A stretch of DNA of 64,000 nt from Inia geoffrensis (lineage: Eukaryota; Chordata; Mammalia; Artiodactyla; Iniidae), in contig CM070904.1 of NCBI GenBank assembly GCA_036417435.1, forward strand, positions 57,777,408-57,841,407, given 5' to 3'. The translations under genes and the position numbers were made by a program. A model generated the notes under the pieces. That model was not told the origin of the DNA. It worked only from the letters and a program-made list of their open reading frames with translations, and ran no database searches. How positions within the stretch are numbered: the first letter of the stretch is position 1; each line of letters starts with the position of its first letter. Below are positions 47,930 through 60,578 of the stretch, in pieces.

Positions 47930-50900
47930 CATGCATAAAGCTATGTATAAACATGGCTATTCAGATGCTCACAAAAGACTGGAGAAGGCTGTAAGCTTTA
48001 CCTCTAGCTGACCTTCATAAATGAAAAAGAAAGGCTCAGGCATAGTTGTGAACTGCCTCTCTATGCATTGAAGACATGCCCCAATGTGCACATAGAGTCT
48101 CTCAGCAAAGATTAGAATACTTATTGATTCCAGAAATTTAAGAAAATCATATGCAATCATTAGTTGACCACTAAGCTGACAGACCAGAGACTTCAGTAAC
48201 CACAGAATAATGAATCCACAGAAGTTGTTCAGGAAAGTCATTAAACAAGCAGCAGCAGCAAAAACAAAAACAACAACAACAAATGGCAACAATAACAAAA
48301 ATCTTTGGTTCCTAAAGTTGCCATTTTATACTGTTAAAGATGTCCAATTTTCCTCCAAAAAGTTATGAGACATGTTAAAAACAAACAAAAAGTAAGAATG
48401 TAAGGCCCATTAAAAAAAAGTCATCTAAAACTGTCTCTGAGGAAACTTTACTTTTTAGACAAAGATTTTAAATCTAGTATTTTAAATACCTTCTAAGAAC
48501 TAAAGGAAACTATATCTAAAGAACTAAAGGAAAGCATGACAACAATGTTTCACCAAATAGAGAATATCAATAAAAAGAACTAATAAAAAAGAATAAATGG
48601 CAATTCTGTAGGTAATAAGTACAAAACTGAAATGAAAACTTCACTAGAGGGGTCATGAATGTGTTCTAAATTAAGTCAATTGAGACAATTCAGTCTGAGG
48701 AACAAAAAGAAAAAAAAAATAAAGAAAAATGAATAGAACATCAGAGACATGTGGGATAACATAAAGAAATCAACACAATGGGATTACCAGAAAGAAAGGA
48801 GTGAAAGAAAGGGGCAGAAAGACTATCTGAAGATAATAATGTTCAAAGAATCCAAAAATTGATGAAAATATTAATCTACACATCCAAGAAGCTCAGTCAA
48901 CTTAAACAGGATACACTCAAAGAAATCCACATCCAGACACATTAGAATCAAACAGTTGAAAGCTGAAGCTAAGAGAAAATCTTGGAAAACAGCAAGAGAG
49001 AAATGACTCATTATGTACATGGTATCTACACTAATATTGATAGCAAATTTTTCATCAGAAACCATGGAGTCTTGAAGACATGGGGATTATATATTCAATG
49101 TACCGACAGAAAAGTACTGTCTCAACTGAGAATTCTAGTAAAACCATCTTTCAAAAAATGAAAAGGGTACTAACTTATTTTGAGATTAAAAAAAACTGAG
49201 AAAATTTATGGTAGCAAACCTGCCCTAGAATAAATATTAAATAAGTACTTCAGTCTGAAATGAAAAGACATTAGAATTAACATGAAGAAATAAAGAGCAC
49301 CAGTAAAGATAACTTAGGTAAATATAAAAAATAACATAAATAAATGTATTTCTTGTCTGTAACACTTTTTCCTCTTATCTGATTTAAAAGACTACTGTAA
49401 CAACTCTATAGAGCAATAATTATAAATCCGTCTTGATGAGTATACAGTGTATAACAATTGGCAATAGTAGTATGAAGGAAGGGAAGAAAATAGAGCTATA
49501 TAGGAGGAAAGATTTTGTAAACTATTGCAGTTAAATTTGTATTAATTTGAACTAGATTGTTACAAATTAGGATGTAGTTTGTAAAACTTGGGGCAACCAG
49601 TAAGAAAATAATTAAATATTGTAAAAGAAATGACAATGAAGTTAAAATGGTATACTAGAGAATATCTATTTAATACAAGGGAAAGTAGCAGGGAATAACA
49701 GTTATAAAAGCAAAAAGAAGACAAGACAAACAGAAAACAGGTGGAAAAATGACAAATTCTTAATTTATCAGTAATTATATTAAGTGTAAATACATGAAGC
49801 ATTTCAATCAAAGAGCAGAGATTTGCTAAATGGATTACAAACATGATCCAACTATATGTTGGCTACAGAGGACACACCCAAGTTTCTAGAAAAGAGTTTT
49901 AAAGTAAAAGAATGAAAAATGCATTCCACATTAACAATAGCTAAAATAACTAAAAAAGAGCAGGAGTAGGCATGCTAATATTAGGCAAAATATACCTAAA
50001 TTCAAAGCTGATACTGGAGACAAAAACAACTTATAATAATAAAAGGGTCAGTCTATTGTGAAGCTATAATTATAAACATATATTCTCATAACAATAGAAT
50101 CCAAAATATAAGCAGCAAATATGGACAGACTTGAAGAGAGAAATAGACATTTCAACAATAATAGCTGTACACTTCAATAACACATCTTCAATAATGGATT
50201 AAAAAACTAGGTAGAAGATAAACAGAAAAACAAGACTTTAACAATACTATAAGATAAGACCTAACAGATATTTAAAGAGTACACCATTCAACACAGCACA
50301 ATATATATTCTTCTGAAGTGCACCTGAAATTTTATCCAAGGATAGACCACATGTTAGGTCATAAAAGAAGTCTTCATAAATTTTTAAAAGATGAAAATCG
50401 CACAAAGTATCTTCTCCAACTACAGTGGAATGAAAATAGAAATCAACAACAGAAGGAAATCTGGAAAATTCATGAGTATGTGGAAATTAAGCAACATGCT
50501 CCTAATTAATCAATATGTCAAAGATGAGATCACAGGCTTCCCTGGTGGCACAGTGGTTGAGAGTCCGCTTGCCGATGCAGGGGACACAGGTTCATGCCCC
50601 GGTCCGGGAAGACCCCACATGCCGCGGAGCGGCTAGGCCCGTGAGCCATGGCTGCTGAGCCTGAGCGTTCGGAGCCTGTGCTCCACAATGGGAGAGGCCA
50701 CAACAGTGCGAGGCCCGCATACAGCAAAAAAAAAAAAAACAAAAACAAAATAAAACATGAGATCACGAGGGAAATTAGAACATATTTTGAGATGAATGGA
50801 ATAAAGTTACAACATATCAAAATCTATGGGATGCAGCTAAAGTAGTGCTTAGTAAGAAATCTATAACTGTAAATGTCTCCATTTAAAAAAAGGAAAGGTT

Positions 50901-51990
50901 GTTAATAACACAACATTCTACCTTAAGACACTAAAATTAGAAGAGCAAACTAAACTCAAACCAGATAGAAGTAAGGAAATTAAATTGGAAATTAGCAAAA
51001 CAGAGAAGAGAAAAACAATAGTGAAAATCAACAAAAAAATAATAGAATTGACAGTTCAGAAATAAAAAGAAACATTTATGGTCAAATTATTCTTGAAAAG
51101 GGTGCCAAGACCATTGAATGATAATATAATAGTCTCTTAAATAAATGGTACTGAGACAACTGCATATCTACATGCAAAAGATTGAAGATTGACTGCTACC
51201 TCATACCATATACAAAAAAACAAAACAAAAAAAACCCAAAAAACAAAAAATACAAACAAAGTAAAAATCCTCAAAATGGATCCAAGAACTAAATGTAAAA
51301 GTAAAACTGTAAAACTCCTAGAAAGAAGTGTAAATCTTCAAAACCTTGGATTAGGCAATATGACACCAAAAGAAAAAGGAAAATGAGAAGAGAATACAGT
51401 TTAGTTGTTTCATAATAAATTAAAAATAGAATTGCCATATGATTCAGCCAAATCCATTCCTAAGTACATACCTAAAAGAAGTGAGAACATAAGTCCACCC
51501 AGAAAAAAATACATATTTTAATGTTTATAGCAGCATTATTCACAGAAGCCAAAAAGTGGGAAAAACCCAAATTTCCATCAACTGATGGATGGAAAAACAA
51601 ATATGGTATATCTATGCAATGAAATATTATTCATAAAAGGAATGAACTACCAATACATACCAAAACATGGATGAACTTTGGAAACTTTATGCTTACTGAA
51701 GGATGCCAGACATAAAAGACTGCGTATTATATAATTCTATTTCTAAAATGTCCAGAATAGGCAAATCAATAGAGAAAATAAGTAGATAAATGGAGGTCAA
51801 GGGATGGGGAAGGTGGAATTTGTACTGACTATTAATAGACACAAGATTTATTTTTTGGATTAATGGAAATAATCTGTAATTATATATGAAAATAGTTGCA
51901 CAACTTTGTGAATATACTATAAATCACTGAATTTTAAACTATAAAGTTTGAATTTTATGATATGTGAAATCTATCTAAATTTAAAATAAA
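47930..51990 (+). mobile_element. Ancient L1M, forward, 5'UTR to 3' end
   Basis: Old L1 with regions in the right order: 5'UTR (about 47930-48420, e.g. GTAAGCTTTACCTCTAGCTG); ORF1 (about 48420-49260, e.g. ACATCCAAGAAGCTCAG and CATCAGAAACCATGGAG); early ORF2 (about 49740-51010, e.g. ATAGACCACATGTTAGGTCA); then a jump to late ORF2 (about 51060-51700, e.g. CAACTGATGGATGG and ATATGGTATATCTATGC) and 3'UTR (about 51760-51990, e.g. TTGCACAACTTTGTGAATAT). Frames are shattered. A large part of ORF2 (the RT region) is missing near 51010-51060. The start could be as early as 47690. A SINE is inserted at 50534. Confidence 0.82.
50534..50756 (+). mobile_element. CHR-2 type SINE inside ancient L1, forward
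   Basis: Full-length body and an A-rich tail containing C and T interruptions. The perfect TSD ATGAGATCAC lies at 50524-50533 and 50757-50766. The target is a different ORF2 site from the other two L1-borne SINEs. Confidence 0.95.
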
Positions 51991-54094
51991 CAAAAAATAC
52001 TGTGATTAAATCTTAAAAGAATTCATTTATTATTTTACAATATTAAAATTTATTTTCAAAATGGAACAATGAGAAAAAATGAAATTTAAGCTCAAAATTA
52101 CCCAAAGACAATAAACTCAAGGCAATGCAACACTGATCAAGATTTTATTTGTCTTAAGAGATGCCACTGTGCCTATTACAAAGAGAAATTTTGAAACCAG
52201 ATAAAATTTGTTAGGAATTATGTTTTGACACCTATTTTGACGTCTGATACTACTATTTTTCCAATTTCCTCACCTTTAAAATTGGAATCTATATTACTTT
52301 GCAGAGTTATTTTTAGATAGGACAGTACATTTAATGAGCTTAACATAATGCACAGTATAGAGGAGGTTAAAATTAGTTTCTTTTATTATCATTATTATTA
52401 CCTGTTTTAGTTTTACTATTTCAATATTTTAATAAATGTGCTTGACTTATTAAGTCTTTGCTTGATGGATTAGAAATATTATTTAACCTTAACCATTTGT
52501 GATCGATTAGTTACATAGCCCAATTGTTTGTTACGTAATAATCAAGGGGGAATATGCCATGCTTTCAAGTTCACTCTCAGAAAATAAAAAGGAGTGAAAT
52601 GAGAAGCAATAAAAGTGTTCTACTTCATATTTTAATAGAGATACTTCATACTAATAAATGAAAGTGGTTTGGGGCTCAGGATATTTTTTTTTGAAGTATC
52701 CTATTAAAGTCTAATAACACTGTGTTGTATTTCTGTCCCAGAAGTTACAGAGGTGCAAAATCATAATAGTTATTTGGTTCTCTATGTTAGAAGTAAGGAT
52801 TTGGTACTCTGAAATAACTGTTGGAATGTTTATCTAAATGGCAATATTTACACTGTAGCTTCAATTATTGATTACTAAGGATATGTTTTTCTCAAATATC
52901 AATAATATTTTCCCCAAATAGATTAGTCAATAAATAACATAAAGACTGCAATAAATTCCTTCTGATTAGGTAGCTTTCTTTGTACTAAGAGTACGTGTAA
53001 GCTGATTTAAGTTATCACTGGTATTCTATAGATTTTCACAAGACAATATGAGATAATCTGTGCATGTATGCAGTATCTCAACTTGAAGATCATGGTACTT
53101 AAAAGGTCCATGTCAAGACTATAGATAGTTGACGAATCTGTAAAATTGTGTGCAAAATGTGGACTTGGGTATTTTTCAGAGAGATAGTTTGTACATTTAA
53201 CCAGACTATTAAAAAACTTGATAATCAGTTTAATCCTCACGTTAGTGGTACATAGTTCCCAAGCCTACAATATATATTCATAACTGTGTTTACCTATATA
53301 TAAGAAGCTTACAGCAAACAACTGACAAATTTAAGTAAAATGGAAATTTTTCCTTTCTGCTTATGTAATCTGCATTTTAATTTTTAAAGACAATTAGATT
53401 CGATAATTGTTCAGATTTAATACAAATGTGTAAAAATACTATTATTGATCCTTAATTTATCCATTTGGTAATTCACACAGTTTTAGTCTTAAATAATATT
53501 CATGTATTTGAAAAGTATTTAAACTACTATATTCATAATAAATACACTTATAACACTAAACAAAATATTTATAACTTTTTATAAAGTTATGACTTTTCAA
53601 ATTTGCTGTCTGTATAGTCTAATGTACATTCCCAGAGGGATTGCATTAAGTAAAGCTGCATTGCTGGAAAGTTAAGCTTATTAACATCATCCATTTTTAT
53701 TTCAAATTAAGCTATGCTGACTGCATTTATTGCAGGATTAACTCATTGCAACTCTGGGAATACCCTATGTCTGATAGGAAAACACCATGTAAAACAGAAA
53801 TGATCAAAGGTCTGAAGATCTGGAGCATCCCTTTCTAATAGGGACACCTCAGTCAAACTGTCCTCAAAGACACTGAACTGTAAATGAAGCTGTGGAGGGA
53901 AAGGAAATCCAAACTGTTACAAAAGTTGCAGATACACCCACTTCCCTGCTAAATGCAGATTCATGCGGCTCTGCACTGCAGAGAATATCCATCTCCAATA
54001 GACAACAAAGGCAAGTCAGATAAAAATTAAAAAACACACTCTGAGGCACTTTTGATACATGAAGGCATGAATGTTAACAACTTTTAAAACAGAA
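51991..54094. other. unique DNA with one MIR
   Basis: AT-rich. The block 53590-53760 (TGCATTAAGTAAAGCTGCAT, TTATTGCAGGATTAACTC) is non-repetitive and could be a short conserved element; untested. No gene recognised. Confidence 0.35.
52255..52405 (+). mobile_element. MIR SINE, forward
   Basis: CCAATTTCCTCACCTTTAAA, then TTTGCAGAGTTATTTTTAG, CAGTACATTTAATGAGC, and a terminal ATTATCATTATTATTA stretch, all in MIR order. Confidence 0.8.
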
Positions 54095-56145
54095 CAATTG
54101 TAGTGACATCAACAAGATGGGTAAATAAGATGTTCTTTTGCCTTCTCCCCCCAAAATAGCAATTTGGCATCCATCCACAGACAAAAGTACATCTGTGGGA
54201 ACTGTGGGATCCAGGAAGGAGACTGTGAAACTCCAGGTTCATCCAAAAACAGGACGACCCAGTTTGAGAAGACAGGCCTGCACCTAGGTAGCTAATTCAC
54301 TCACTGAGGTCCCAACAATAGACCCAGAAACAACTACATAACCCTGAGGACTCTGCTGAAGCCCTGTTCGTCTTTGGTTCTGTCATCAGCACCATACACA
54401 AAGGGACCCAGGAGGACTCTTGCCCACCGATATGCTAGGTAATAGGCACACATGCCTTGGTCATGACTCTGGACCCTGAAGTGCCCATGAACTGGCTCCA
54501 GTCTCTCTTGGCCACAGTCTGGGAGCTGCTGGAGAACAATTACTGTAGATGAGAGAGCCTTTGTGGAAATCCAGGAGTTCAGCAAAGAAGTTTTAGCATA
54601 CCAGTGATTGTAAAACCCAGAAGATTGGGTGCACTGGAGAAGGTAAAAGGGGCAGTTTGACTTTACCTGTATAACCCTCTCCTAAAGTGATAACTCAGTG
54701 AAAAAAGAGCCATTCTCAGCCTGTGATTTCTCCTGCAGGGAAAAGTGAGAGTGTGAGTGAACACGCAGCAGGAGGCCTACCCACAAGCCACTACTGATTT
54801 CCCCAGCTGGCCCAGGGCACCCCCAGTAATCCATGCACCTCACCCACTCCTACCCCTCCCCCAGCCCCACTCCATGACAGATTCCTTGCGCACACTCTTT
54901 TTTTTTTTTTTTTTTAACATCTTATTGGAGTATAATTGCTTTACAATGGTGTGTTAGTTTCTCCTGTATAACAAAGTGAATCAGCTATACATATACATAT
55001 ATCCCCATATCTCCTTCCTCTTGCATCTCCCTCCCACCCTCCCTATCCCACCCCTCTAGGTGACCACAAAGCACGGAGCTGATCTCCCTGTGCACACTCT
55101 TGACAGTGCAAGAGCAAGCTTTTGCAGATAGCTAATGAACATGTGCAGAAATCTGGCCTGAATCTTCGGGCTTGGGAGAGAATGCCTTTAGGAAAGTAAA
55201 AGAGAGGTTGTCAGCACGTGGGCTGGCTATACAGGACTGAGCAAAAGCCTATACGCTTAAGAATTCTGCCACACAGAGAGCAAAATGTGTGGAGTAGGCA
55301 TGTCCATAGAAGGTCTGAGAAAGTCTCAGAATCCTTAGCAGGGCAGAAGGAAGGTATTTCTCTCCCAAAGAGAAATCTCTCCCAAAGAGGTATTTCAGTT
55401 AGTAAAGACTTAAGGTGGAACACGAAAAATCAAGAAAATACGACATCACAAAAGGATCACAGTAATCTTTCAATAACCAACCCAAAAGATACCAACAGCT
55501 GCCATTTACCCAATAAAGAATTCAAAATAGATGTAATTAGGAAACTCAATGAGCTACAAGAAAATATAGAAAGATAATTTAATGAAATCAGGAAAACAAT
55601 TCATGAACAAAATGAAAAATTTAACAAAGAGATGGAAATAATAAAAAAAAGAATCGAAAGGAAATTCTGGAGCTGAAAAATACAATGAGTGAAAAATTTT
55701 AAATGCCATACAAAGCATCAATAGCAGAATGGATCAAGCAGAAGAAAAAAATCTGCATTAAAAGACAGGAACTTTGAAATTATCCAGCCAGAGGAGAACA
55801 ACGAAGAGAGAATGAAAAATAGTGAAGAGAGCCCAAGTGATGTAGGGGGTTACCATCAAAAGAAACAATCTGCAAGTTATTAGAGTACTAGAAAGAAAAG
55901 AGAAGAAACATGCAGCTTCAATAATTTTTTAATGGATACACAATGTAAAAGAGGTAAATTATGACATCAAAAACATAAAACAGGAAAGTAAAAGAGTAGA
56001 GTTTTTTATGTGATTGAAATTAAGTTGTTATCAGCAAAAAAATAGTTATAACTATAAGATGTTTTATGCTAGCCTCACAATAATCACAAAGCAAACCTCT
56101 ACAGTACATACACAAAGATAAAGAGAAGGGAATCAAAGCTTGTTC
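54095..56145 (+). mobile_element. Ancient L1 5' portion, forward, rearranged
   Basis: 5'UTR-like GC-richer part (about 54095-55430), then ORF1 text: positions 55218-55577 encode KEFKIDVIRKLNELQENIER, and AATTCAAAATAGATGTAATT and GAATCGAAAGGAAATTCTGG lie in the same region. From about 55920 comes another L1-like piece (TGGATACACAATGTAAAAG, AACTATAAGATGTTTTATG). Most of ORF2 is absent. A young L1 tail is inserted at 54900. Confidence 0.7.
54900..55091 (-). mobile_element. Young-type L1 3' tail, reverse, nested in old L1
   Basis: T tail, complement of the L1 3' end and about 170 bp of 3'UTR. The perfect TSD GCACACTCTT lies at 54890-54899 and 55092-55101. Truncated within the 3'UTR, at GAGCTGATCTCCCTGT. 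Confidence 0.95.
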
Positions 56146-57024
56146 TTCAGCCAGATTTTGTTTACCAGAGACTATTGCATGCGCCTCCATGCTCTCAGAC
56201 ATTTTTTTATAAGTCAATTTTTTTTGTTTTCCATTTCTTTGATTGATCTCTTAGCTTACACATAACTGGTTCTGGACCTCTATTACTGAATTCGCTATTA
56301 ATCATTGCTGTTCTCTTCTGAACAAGTGAAATAGTTACTGTTAAAATTATGTTTGCAACTTACCATATATAATTTTTGTCAAAACTGGTCTTTTATAAAC
56401 AATTATATTAATATAAGCACAAAGTGACATTTCAACATGTATTACTTAAAACTAAAAAATACTACCAAAATGAACTCATGTGTTCTGAGAGTTCATCATA
56501 AGTTAAGAAACAAAATATCAGTATATCTCAGAAATCATAGTGTACTTCTTATAGGTACACTATGAAACCCTTGGCTTTAGTTATTCACTAAACCTTCTAG
56601 ATGTAATTTATTTCTCTGAGATTGCTGCCCAGAATCTTTGGCAACAGTATCGTTTTTTTACTCAGTCCAAGGAGCTGATATTCCTCTTTCATTCACTAAC
56701 TCATCCACTCACTGATCCATCATTTGCTGCAAACCAGGTACTATGCTTGGCCAAAAGATAAACATTTGAGTAAGACCTCTGCTCTATACTTACAAAGTTC
56801 AAATTCTCTAGGGTGACAGAGAAGTGAACCTATGACAGTTTGTTAAATGCTCTTATGGAAAGAAGCTCAGGATGAGTAGCTCACCAGGAAGCATATACAT
56901 TTGAATATACAGTGCTATATAGTACTGTCACAGACATCTATTGCCATGGAACCATGACTATGGCCTTTTGGTGAGTGGAAAAATACAGGTTGGGAAGTAG
57001 CGTGTAATGTGGAACAGAACGGAA
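56146..57024. other. mostly unique DNA, possible L2 piece
   Basis: Positions about 56690-56895 (CATTCACTAACTCATCCACT, AACCAGGTACTATGCTTGG, AAAGTTCAAATTCTCTAG) resemble a reverse L2 3' end, with low certainty. A perfect hairpin lies at 56535-56565 (separate entry). Confidence 0.4.
56535..56565. repeat. perfect 11-bp inverted repeat, 9-base loop
   Basis: Left arm TCATAGTGTAC (56535-56545), loop TTCTTATAG, right arm GTACACTATGA (56555-56565). Could form a short hairpin. Not a terminator in this eukaryotic setting; no transposon ends noticed around it. Confidence 0.9.
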
Positions 57025-57215
57025 TGGGTAGTTATTGTTTAATGGCTACCAAGTTTCAGTATGCAACTTTATGGTGAATGTTTTCAGGTGAAAACATTTT
57101 GGAGATGGATGGTGGTAATGGTTGTACAACAATGTGAATGTACTTAATGCCTTTAAAATTAAAATGGTAAATTTGATGTCTATTTTACCCCCCAAAAATG
57201 ACAATAATAAGTTGT
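57025..57215 (+). mobile_element. Ancient L1M 3'UTR end, forward
   Basis: GGGTAGTTATTGTTTAATGG, GATGGATGGTGGTAATGG, TTGTACAACAATGTGAATG, TACTTAATGCC and AATGGTAAATTTGATGTC, the known end of old L1M 3'UTRs. Only this end is present. Confidence 0.78.
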
Positions 57216-58079
57216 TTTTTAAAAAAGAGGAAAAGGGATAGACAGACTTGTTCTATATTGTTCTATCTCTATTGTATGAAGAGTTTTCCTACAGTTTCGC
57301 ATTACTGGTAAGCTAAGAATTGGAAGAGCCAGGTAAGGGACAAGATACTTATGTGATACCAGGTATCTAAAGGTAATATAATTAATTAATCATTCTCACA
57401 AAATTATAAACTCTGTAAATTAAATACTTTAATTACATATTTCAATTTACTGAATCCTCAAATGCAAAACTGCCTTTCATATCAAGGAAGAGTTTTAAAT
57501 AGTAAACCAGTAGCCCCTGTGGAGGTGGTTTCTTCAACCTCAGGTAACTGACAGACACACATACAGTAGAGGATTCAGCCAATTTTAAAATGTGTAAAAT
57601 TTTTACAAATGTAATACTAGCAGTTTTACTCCAAATGTTAGAAAATATGAAGTTAGATATTGTGAAGAGTATATGTGAAGAAAGATGTAAACTAATAATA
57701 TTGAAATAGTTTACTACTGTTGTTTATCACTAATAAAATTTTGACCTTATTTTCTCCTTCTAAGAAGTGTAGCCTGCATCATTATAATACTGAAAAGTTT
57801 GTAGCCGTAGACATAGCCATAGTCTATAAGTAATTGAAAAAAGAAAAAAAAAAAAAAGAAGTCATTGTAATGCGGTTTTATCATTTAACTTTGGCTAATT
57901 TTTATTCCAACTTATCAGTTTTAACATCTTGGAAGCTCTTTGGCACTCTTATTTTGGAGGCCTGTAACCTACATTATAGCAAAATACTAAAAATTCAACA
58001 TCATCTTTTAAATTTTTAAAAAATAAATGTAAAGGATCATGGCGATTTTGAAATACATTGAACAGAAGTAATTCATTCC

Positions 58080-58500
58080 ACGTCTGGCTGGCTGTGATTT
58101 CTTGATAATTATTGTGCTTATTTGGGAAAACCCATTCCTAGGGCTGAAGGAGGGCACCCAAGAAAGAACAAATTTGAAAGAGGAATCACCTCCCAGTGGT
58201 TGGAGTTCCGAACTCATTGGAGAGGGACGGTTGCAGCCGTCTGTGTAGTTGCCATGGTCAAAGCTAGGAAAAGCAGAAAGCAACACTCCAGAGAACAGGC
58301 AAGCGGCAGCCAGAAGACAGTGTCTGGCCAGGGCTGCAGGCTTGCTGTGAGGGGCCCTGCACTGTAGGTGTGTGACTTGGGCAAAGCTCAACCAAATGTC
58401 CTCACATATACATTACTGACCAGCCCTGCTGTGGCCAGAACCAAGAGAAGCCCTTCTTCCTGCAATATCCTTCCATGCCCTCTCCTGAGAAAGTTTACCA
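58080..58500. other. GC-richer non-repetitive block of unknown nature
   Basis: About 420 bp with higher GC and some CpGs (about 58209, 58229, 58239, 58304) in AT-rich surroundings. Opposing frames of 81 codons (58122-58367, plus) and 127 codons (58008-58391, minus) have no recognised product or splice evidence. Could be a non-coding RNA exon, regulatory DNA or chance. Confidence 0.3.
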
Positions 58501-58924
58501 TCATGCTCACTCAAAGGGAGAAATGCTTTACAGAATTCTACCAGGATTACAGAGAAGCTATTAAAGAATGAGTTTGGAGCCAAGAAACAATACAATGATA
58601 CTGTCACACTTTTTTTCTTTAAGTATTTTGGGAGCAATCCTATTGTTCTTTCATCATGTTTCAAATATTTTTTTGCAGGAAATGTAAAGTCTTTAAGTCC
58701 AGGATTAATAATTACTATTATTTAAAATGGCCCTGGCTCTGTATCTCTCCAAAGGGGAGTCTGAATCTCAAATGAAGACTTCACAGCTGCTATTTTTCCC
58801 CTTCAGTCCTTATTAATTTTTAGGGTTTTCATATTCTATTGCAAAAGTAAAAATGATGATGCAAAAAGCAAATGGTGATACTCTTCCCACAAAGCTGGGT
58901 CTCTTCTATATCAGTTGGTTTCTT

Positions 58925-59045
58925 TTTACCCTTTCATTCATGAATATTCAATAGACGTTTATCTCATGGCACTGTGCTGGGTAATGGGAGAAAATAAATA
59001 TGCCTTCTGCCCTCAAGGAGTTTACTACTGTAGCAGAAACATTTC
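58925..59045 (-). mobile_element. L2 3' end, reverse
   Basis: Complement of the L2 terminus followed by GGCACTGTGCTGGGTAATGG and CTGCCCTCAAGGAGTTTACT, the usual L2 order. Short and diverged. Confidence 0.62.
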
Positions 59046-59986
59046 TCCTCAAGGAATAATTCTTTCTTCAATTTGCTTGGCTGATGTACCTTTTCATTAG
59101 GTCAGGGTAGCACTTGGAAATGAATATTTCAATAATGCTAAATTTTTCTATTTGTGAAAAGAGGAGGAAGATAAACATAAAGAAAAGTAGATTATGATTA
59201 TGAAAAAGAGACAATTCCAATGTGATATTTTAAGATTGACCCAGAGTGAGAGACAGATTTCATAATTCTCAGAGGGAAGAAATTGTAATTATCTTGAGAG
59301 GAATTGAGGAATTTTAGGATATTTTACTGCATACATGTGTCTGTGTGTGTATATTTTTTTCTTCTGAAAGTTTAAAAATTTTTTGATTTTGTTAATTGTT
59401 AACATTAGTCTAAAAGTAAATATAGCTAGCTCAAGGTCACTCAGGTGTATTCCAGTTGCCCAAAGTGGAGGAGGGCGTAGACAGTCTAAGTCACATCAAT
59501 AAAGATACAACAAGCAGAAGCATGACTGTGATGATGAAGAAATATATATGATGTTATGAGAGTAAATTGTAAGCCCTGACCTAGTTTGGACAATAAGAAA
59601 AATGTTTCTTGGATGTTTTCTTTAATTAAACTGCAATGAGATAAGGAGTAAATTAGGCAAAGCCATTGATAGGTCAGCCGATGTTATTGTCAGGGACAGA
59701 ATTTGAGATATAGGAAATAGCTAGATGGTGGTAAAAAATTTTTTCTGCATAGAAATATTTATTTGTAAATTTCTTTTCTGCATTAATTTGTGCTCTTCCA
59801 TCATAAAAGCCCAGTCTCCACAGAGGATAATTATATAATCAGTATATGATTAGTGTAATAGGCAGGGTCTCTCAGCTGTACAGCTTTACTATTTTTCACC
59901 TTAATCTTCCTTTACATATGAAATTTATTTTCCCTAAAGTAGACATGTACATTAAATCTAAAAAATTTAAAACTGGATTTCCCCCA

Positions 59987-60202
59987 TAGCAAATTAGGTT
60001 TAAAATGCAATAACAGTCAGCTTTCCTCACCCTATATAAATATTATTTCTAATTCTTTAACTATGCTTTGTTTTTCTATATTAAATGCCAAATGTAGCAA
60101 ATTAGGTTTAAAATGCAATAACAGTCAGCTTTCCTCACCCTATATAAATATTATTTCTAATTCTTTAACTATGCTTTGTTTTTCTATATTAAATGCCAAA
60201 TG
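59987..60202. repeat. perfect 108-bp tandem duplication
   Basis: Units 59987-60094 and 60095-60202 are identical by direct comparison. The next three bases (TAG) also match the unit start. The unit is ordinary AT-rich unique sequence beginning TAGCAAATTAGGTTTAAAAT. Zero differences point to a recent duplication or an assembly artefact. Confidence 0.97.
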
Positions 60203-60379
60203 TAGACTCAATTACAGGATTTAGAAAAAATGTTTTTTTTAATGACACATTATGTTTTCCACAAGTCACTATTTAATTAACCTACTTTATTTTCTTCAGA
60301 CAATCATTATTAGACACATTTATTTAGTGAGTTAATTTTTGTTTGTTGCTTACCTGCTCAACACTAGAGGAGTAAACTC

Positions 60380-60475
60380 CACTAAACAGGGACCCTCCTG
60401 TCTTATTCACCACTGTGCCCCATCACTGAAAATAGTCCTGGCTCAATAAACATCTGTTAAAAGAATGCTTCAATG
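60380..60475 (+). mobile_element. L2 3' end, forward
   Basis: AACAGGGACCCTCCTGTCTT, TTCACCACTGTGCCCCATCA, then CTGGCTCAATAAACATCTGT and AAAAGAATG; clear L2 terminal order. Confidence 0.7.
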
Positions 60476-60561
60476 AGTCATATGTTGGCAAGTATGGATA
60501 CCGTGTAAAAGATTTATGGGTGTTATTATCACCCTGGCTATAGGGAGAGGTAAAAATTTCA

Positions 60562-60578
60562 TATATATATATATATAC
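60562..60578. repeat. (AT)n run
   Basis: About eight AT units. Confidence 0.85.

Larger units (their letters stand above)
57216..59986. other. mostly unique DNA with L2 piece
   Basis: Contains a reverse L2 3' end at about 58925-59045 (CATTCATGAATATTCAATAG, GCACTGTGCTGGGTAATGG, CCCTCAAGGAGTTTAC). The 58080-58500 part is comparatively GC-rich (separate entry). The rest is AT-rich with no gene seen. Confidence 0.4.
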
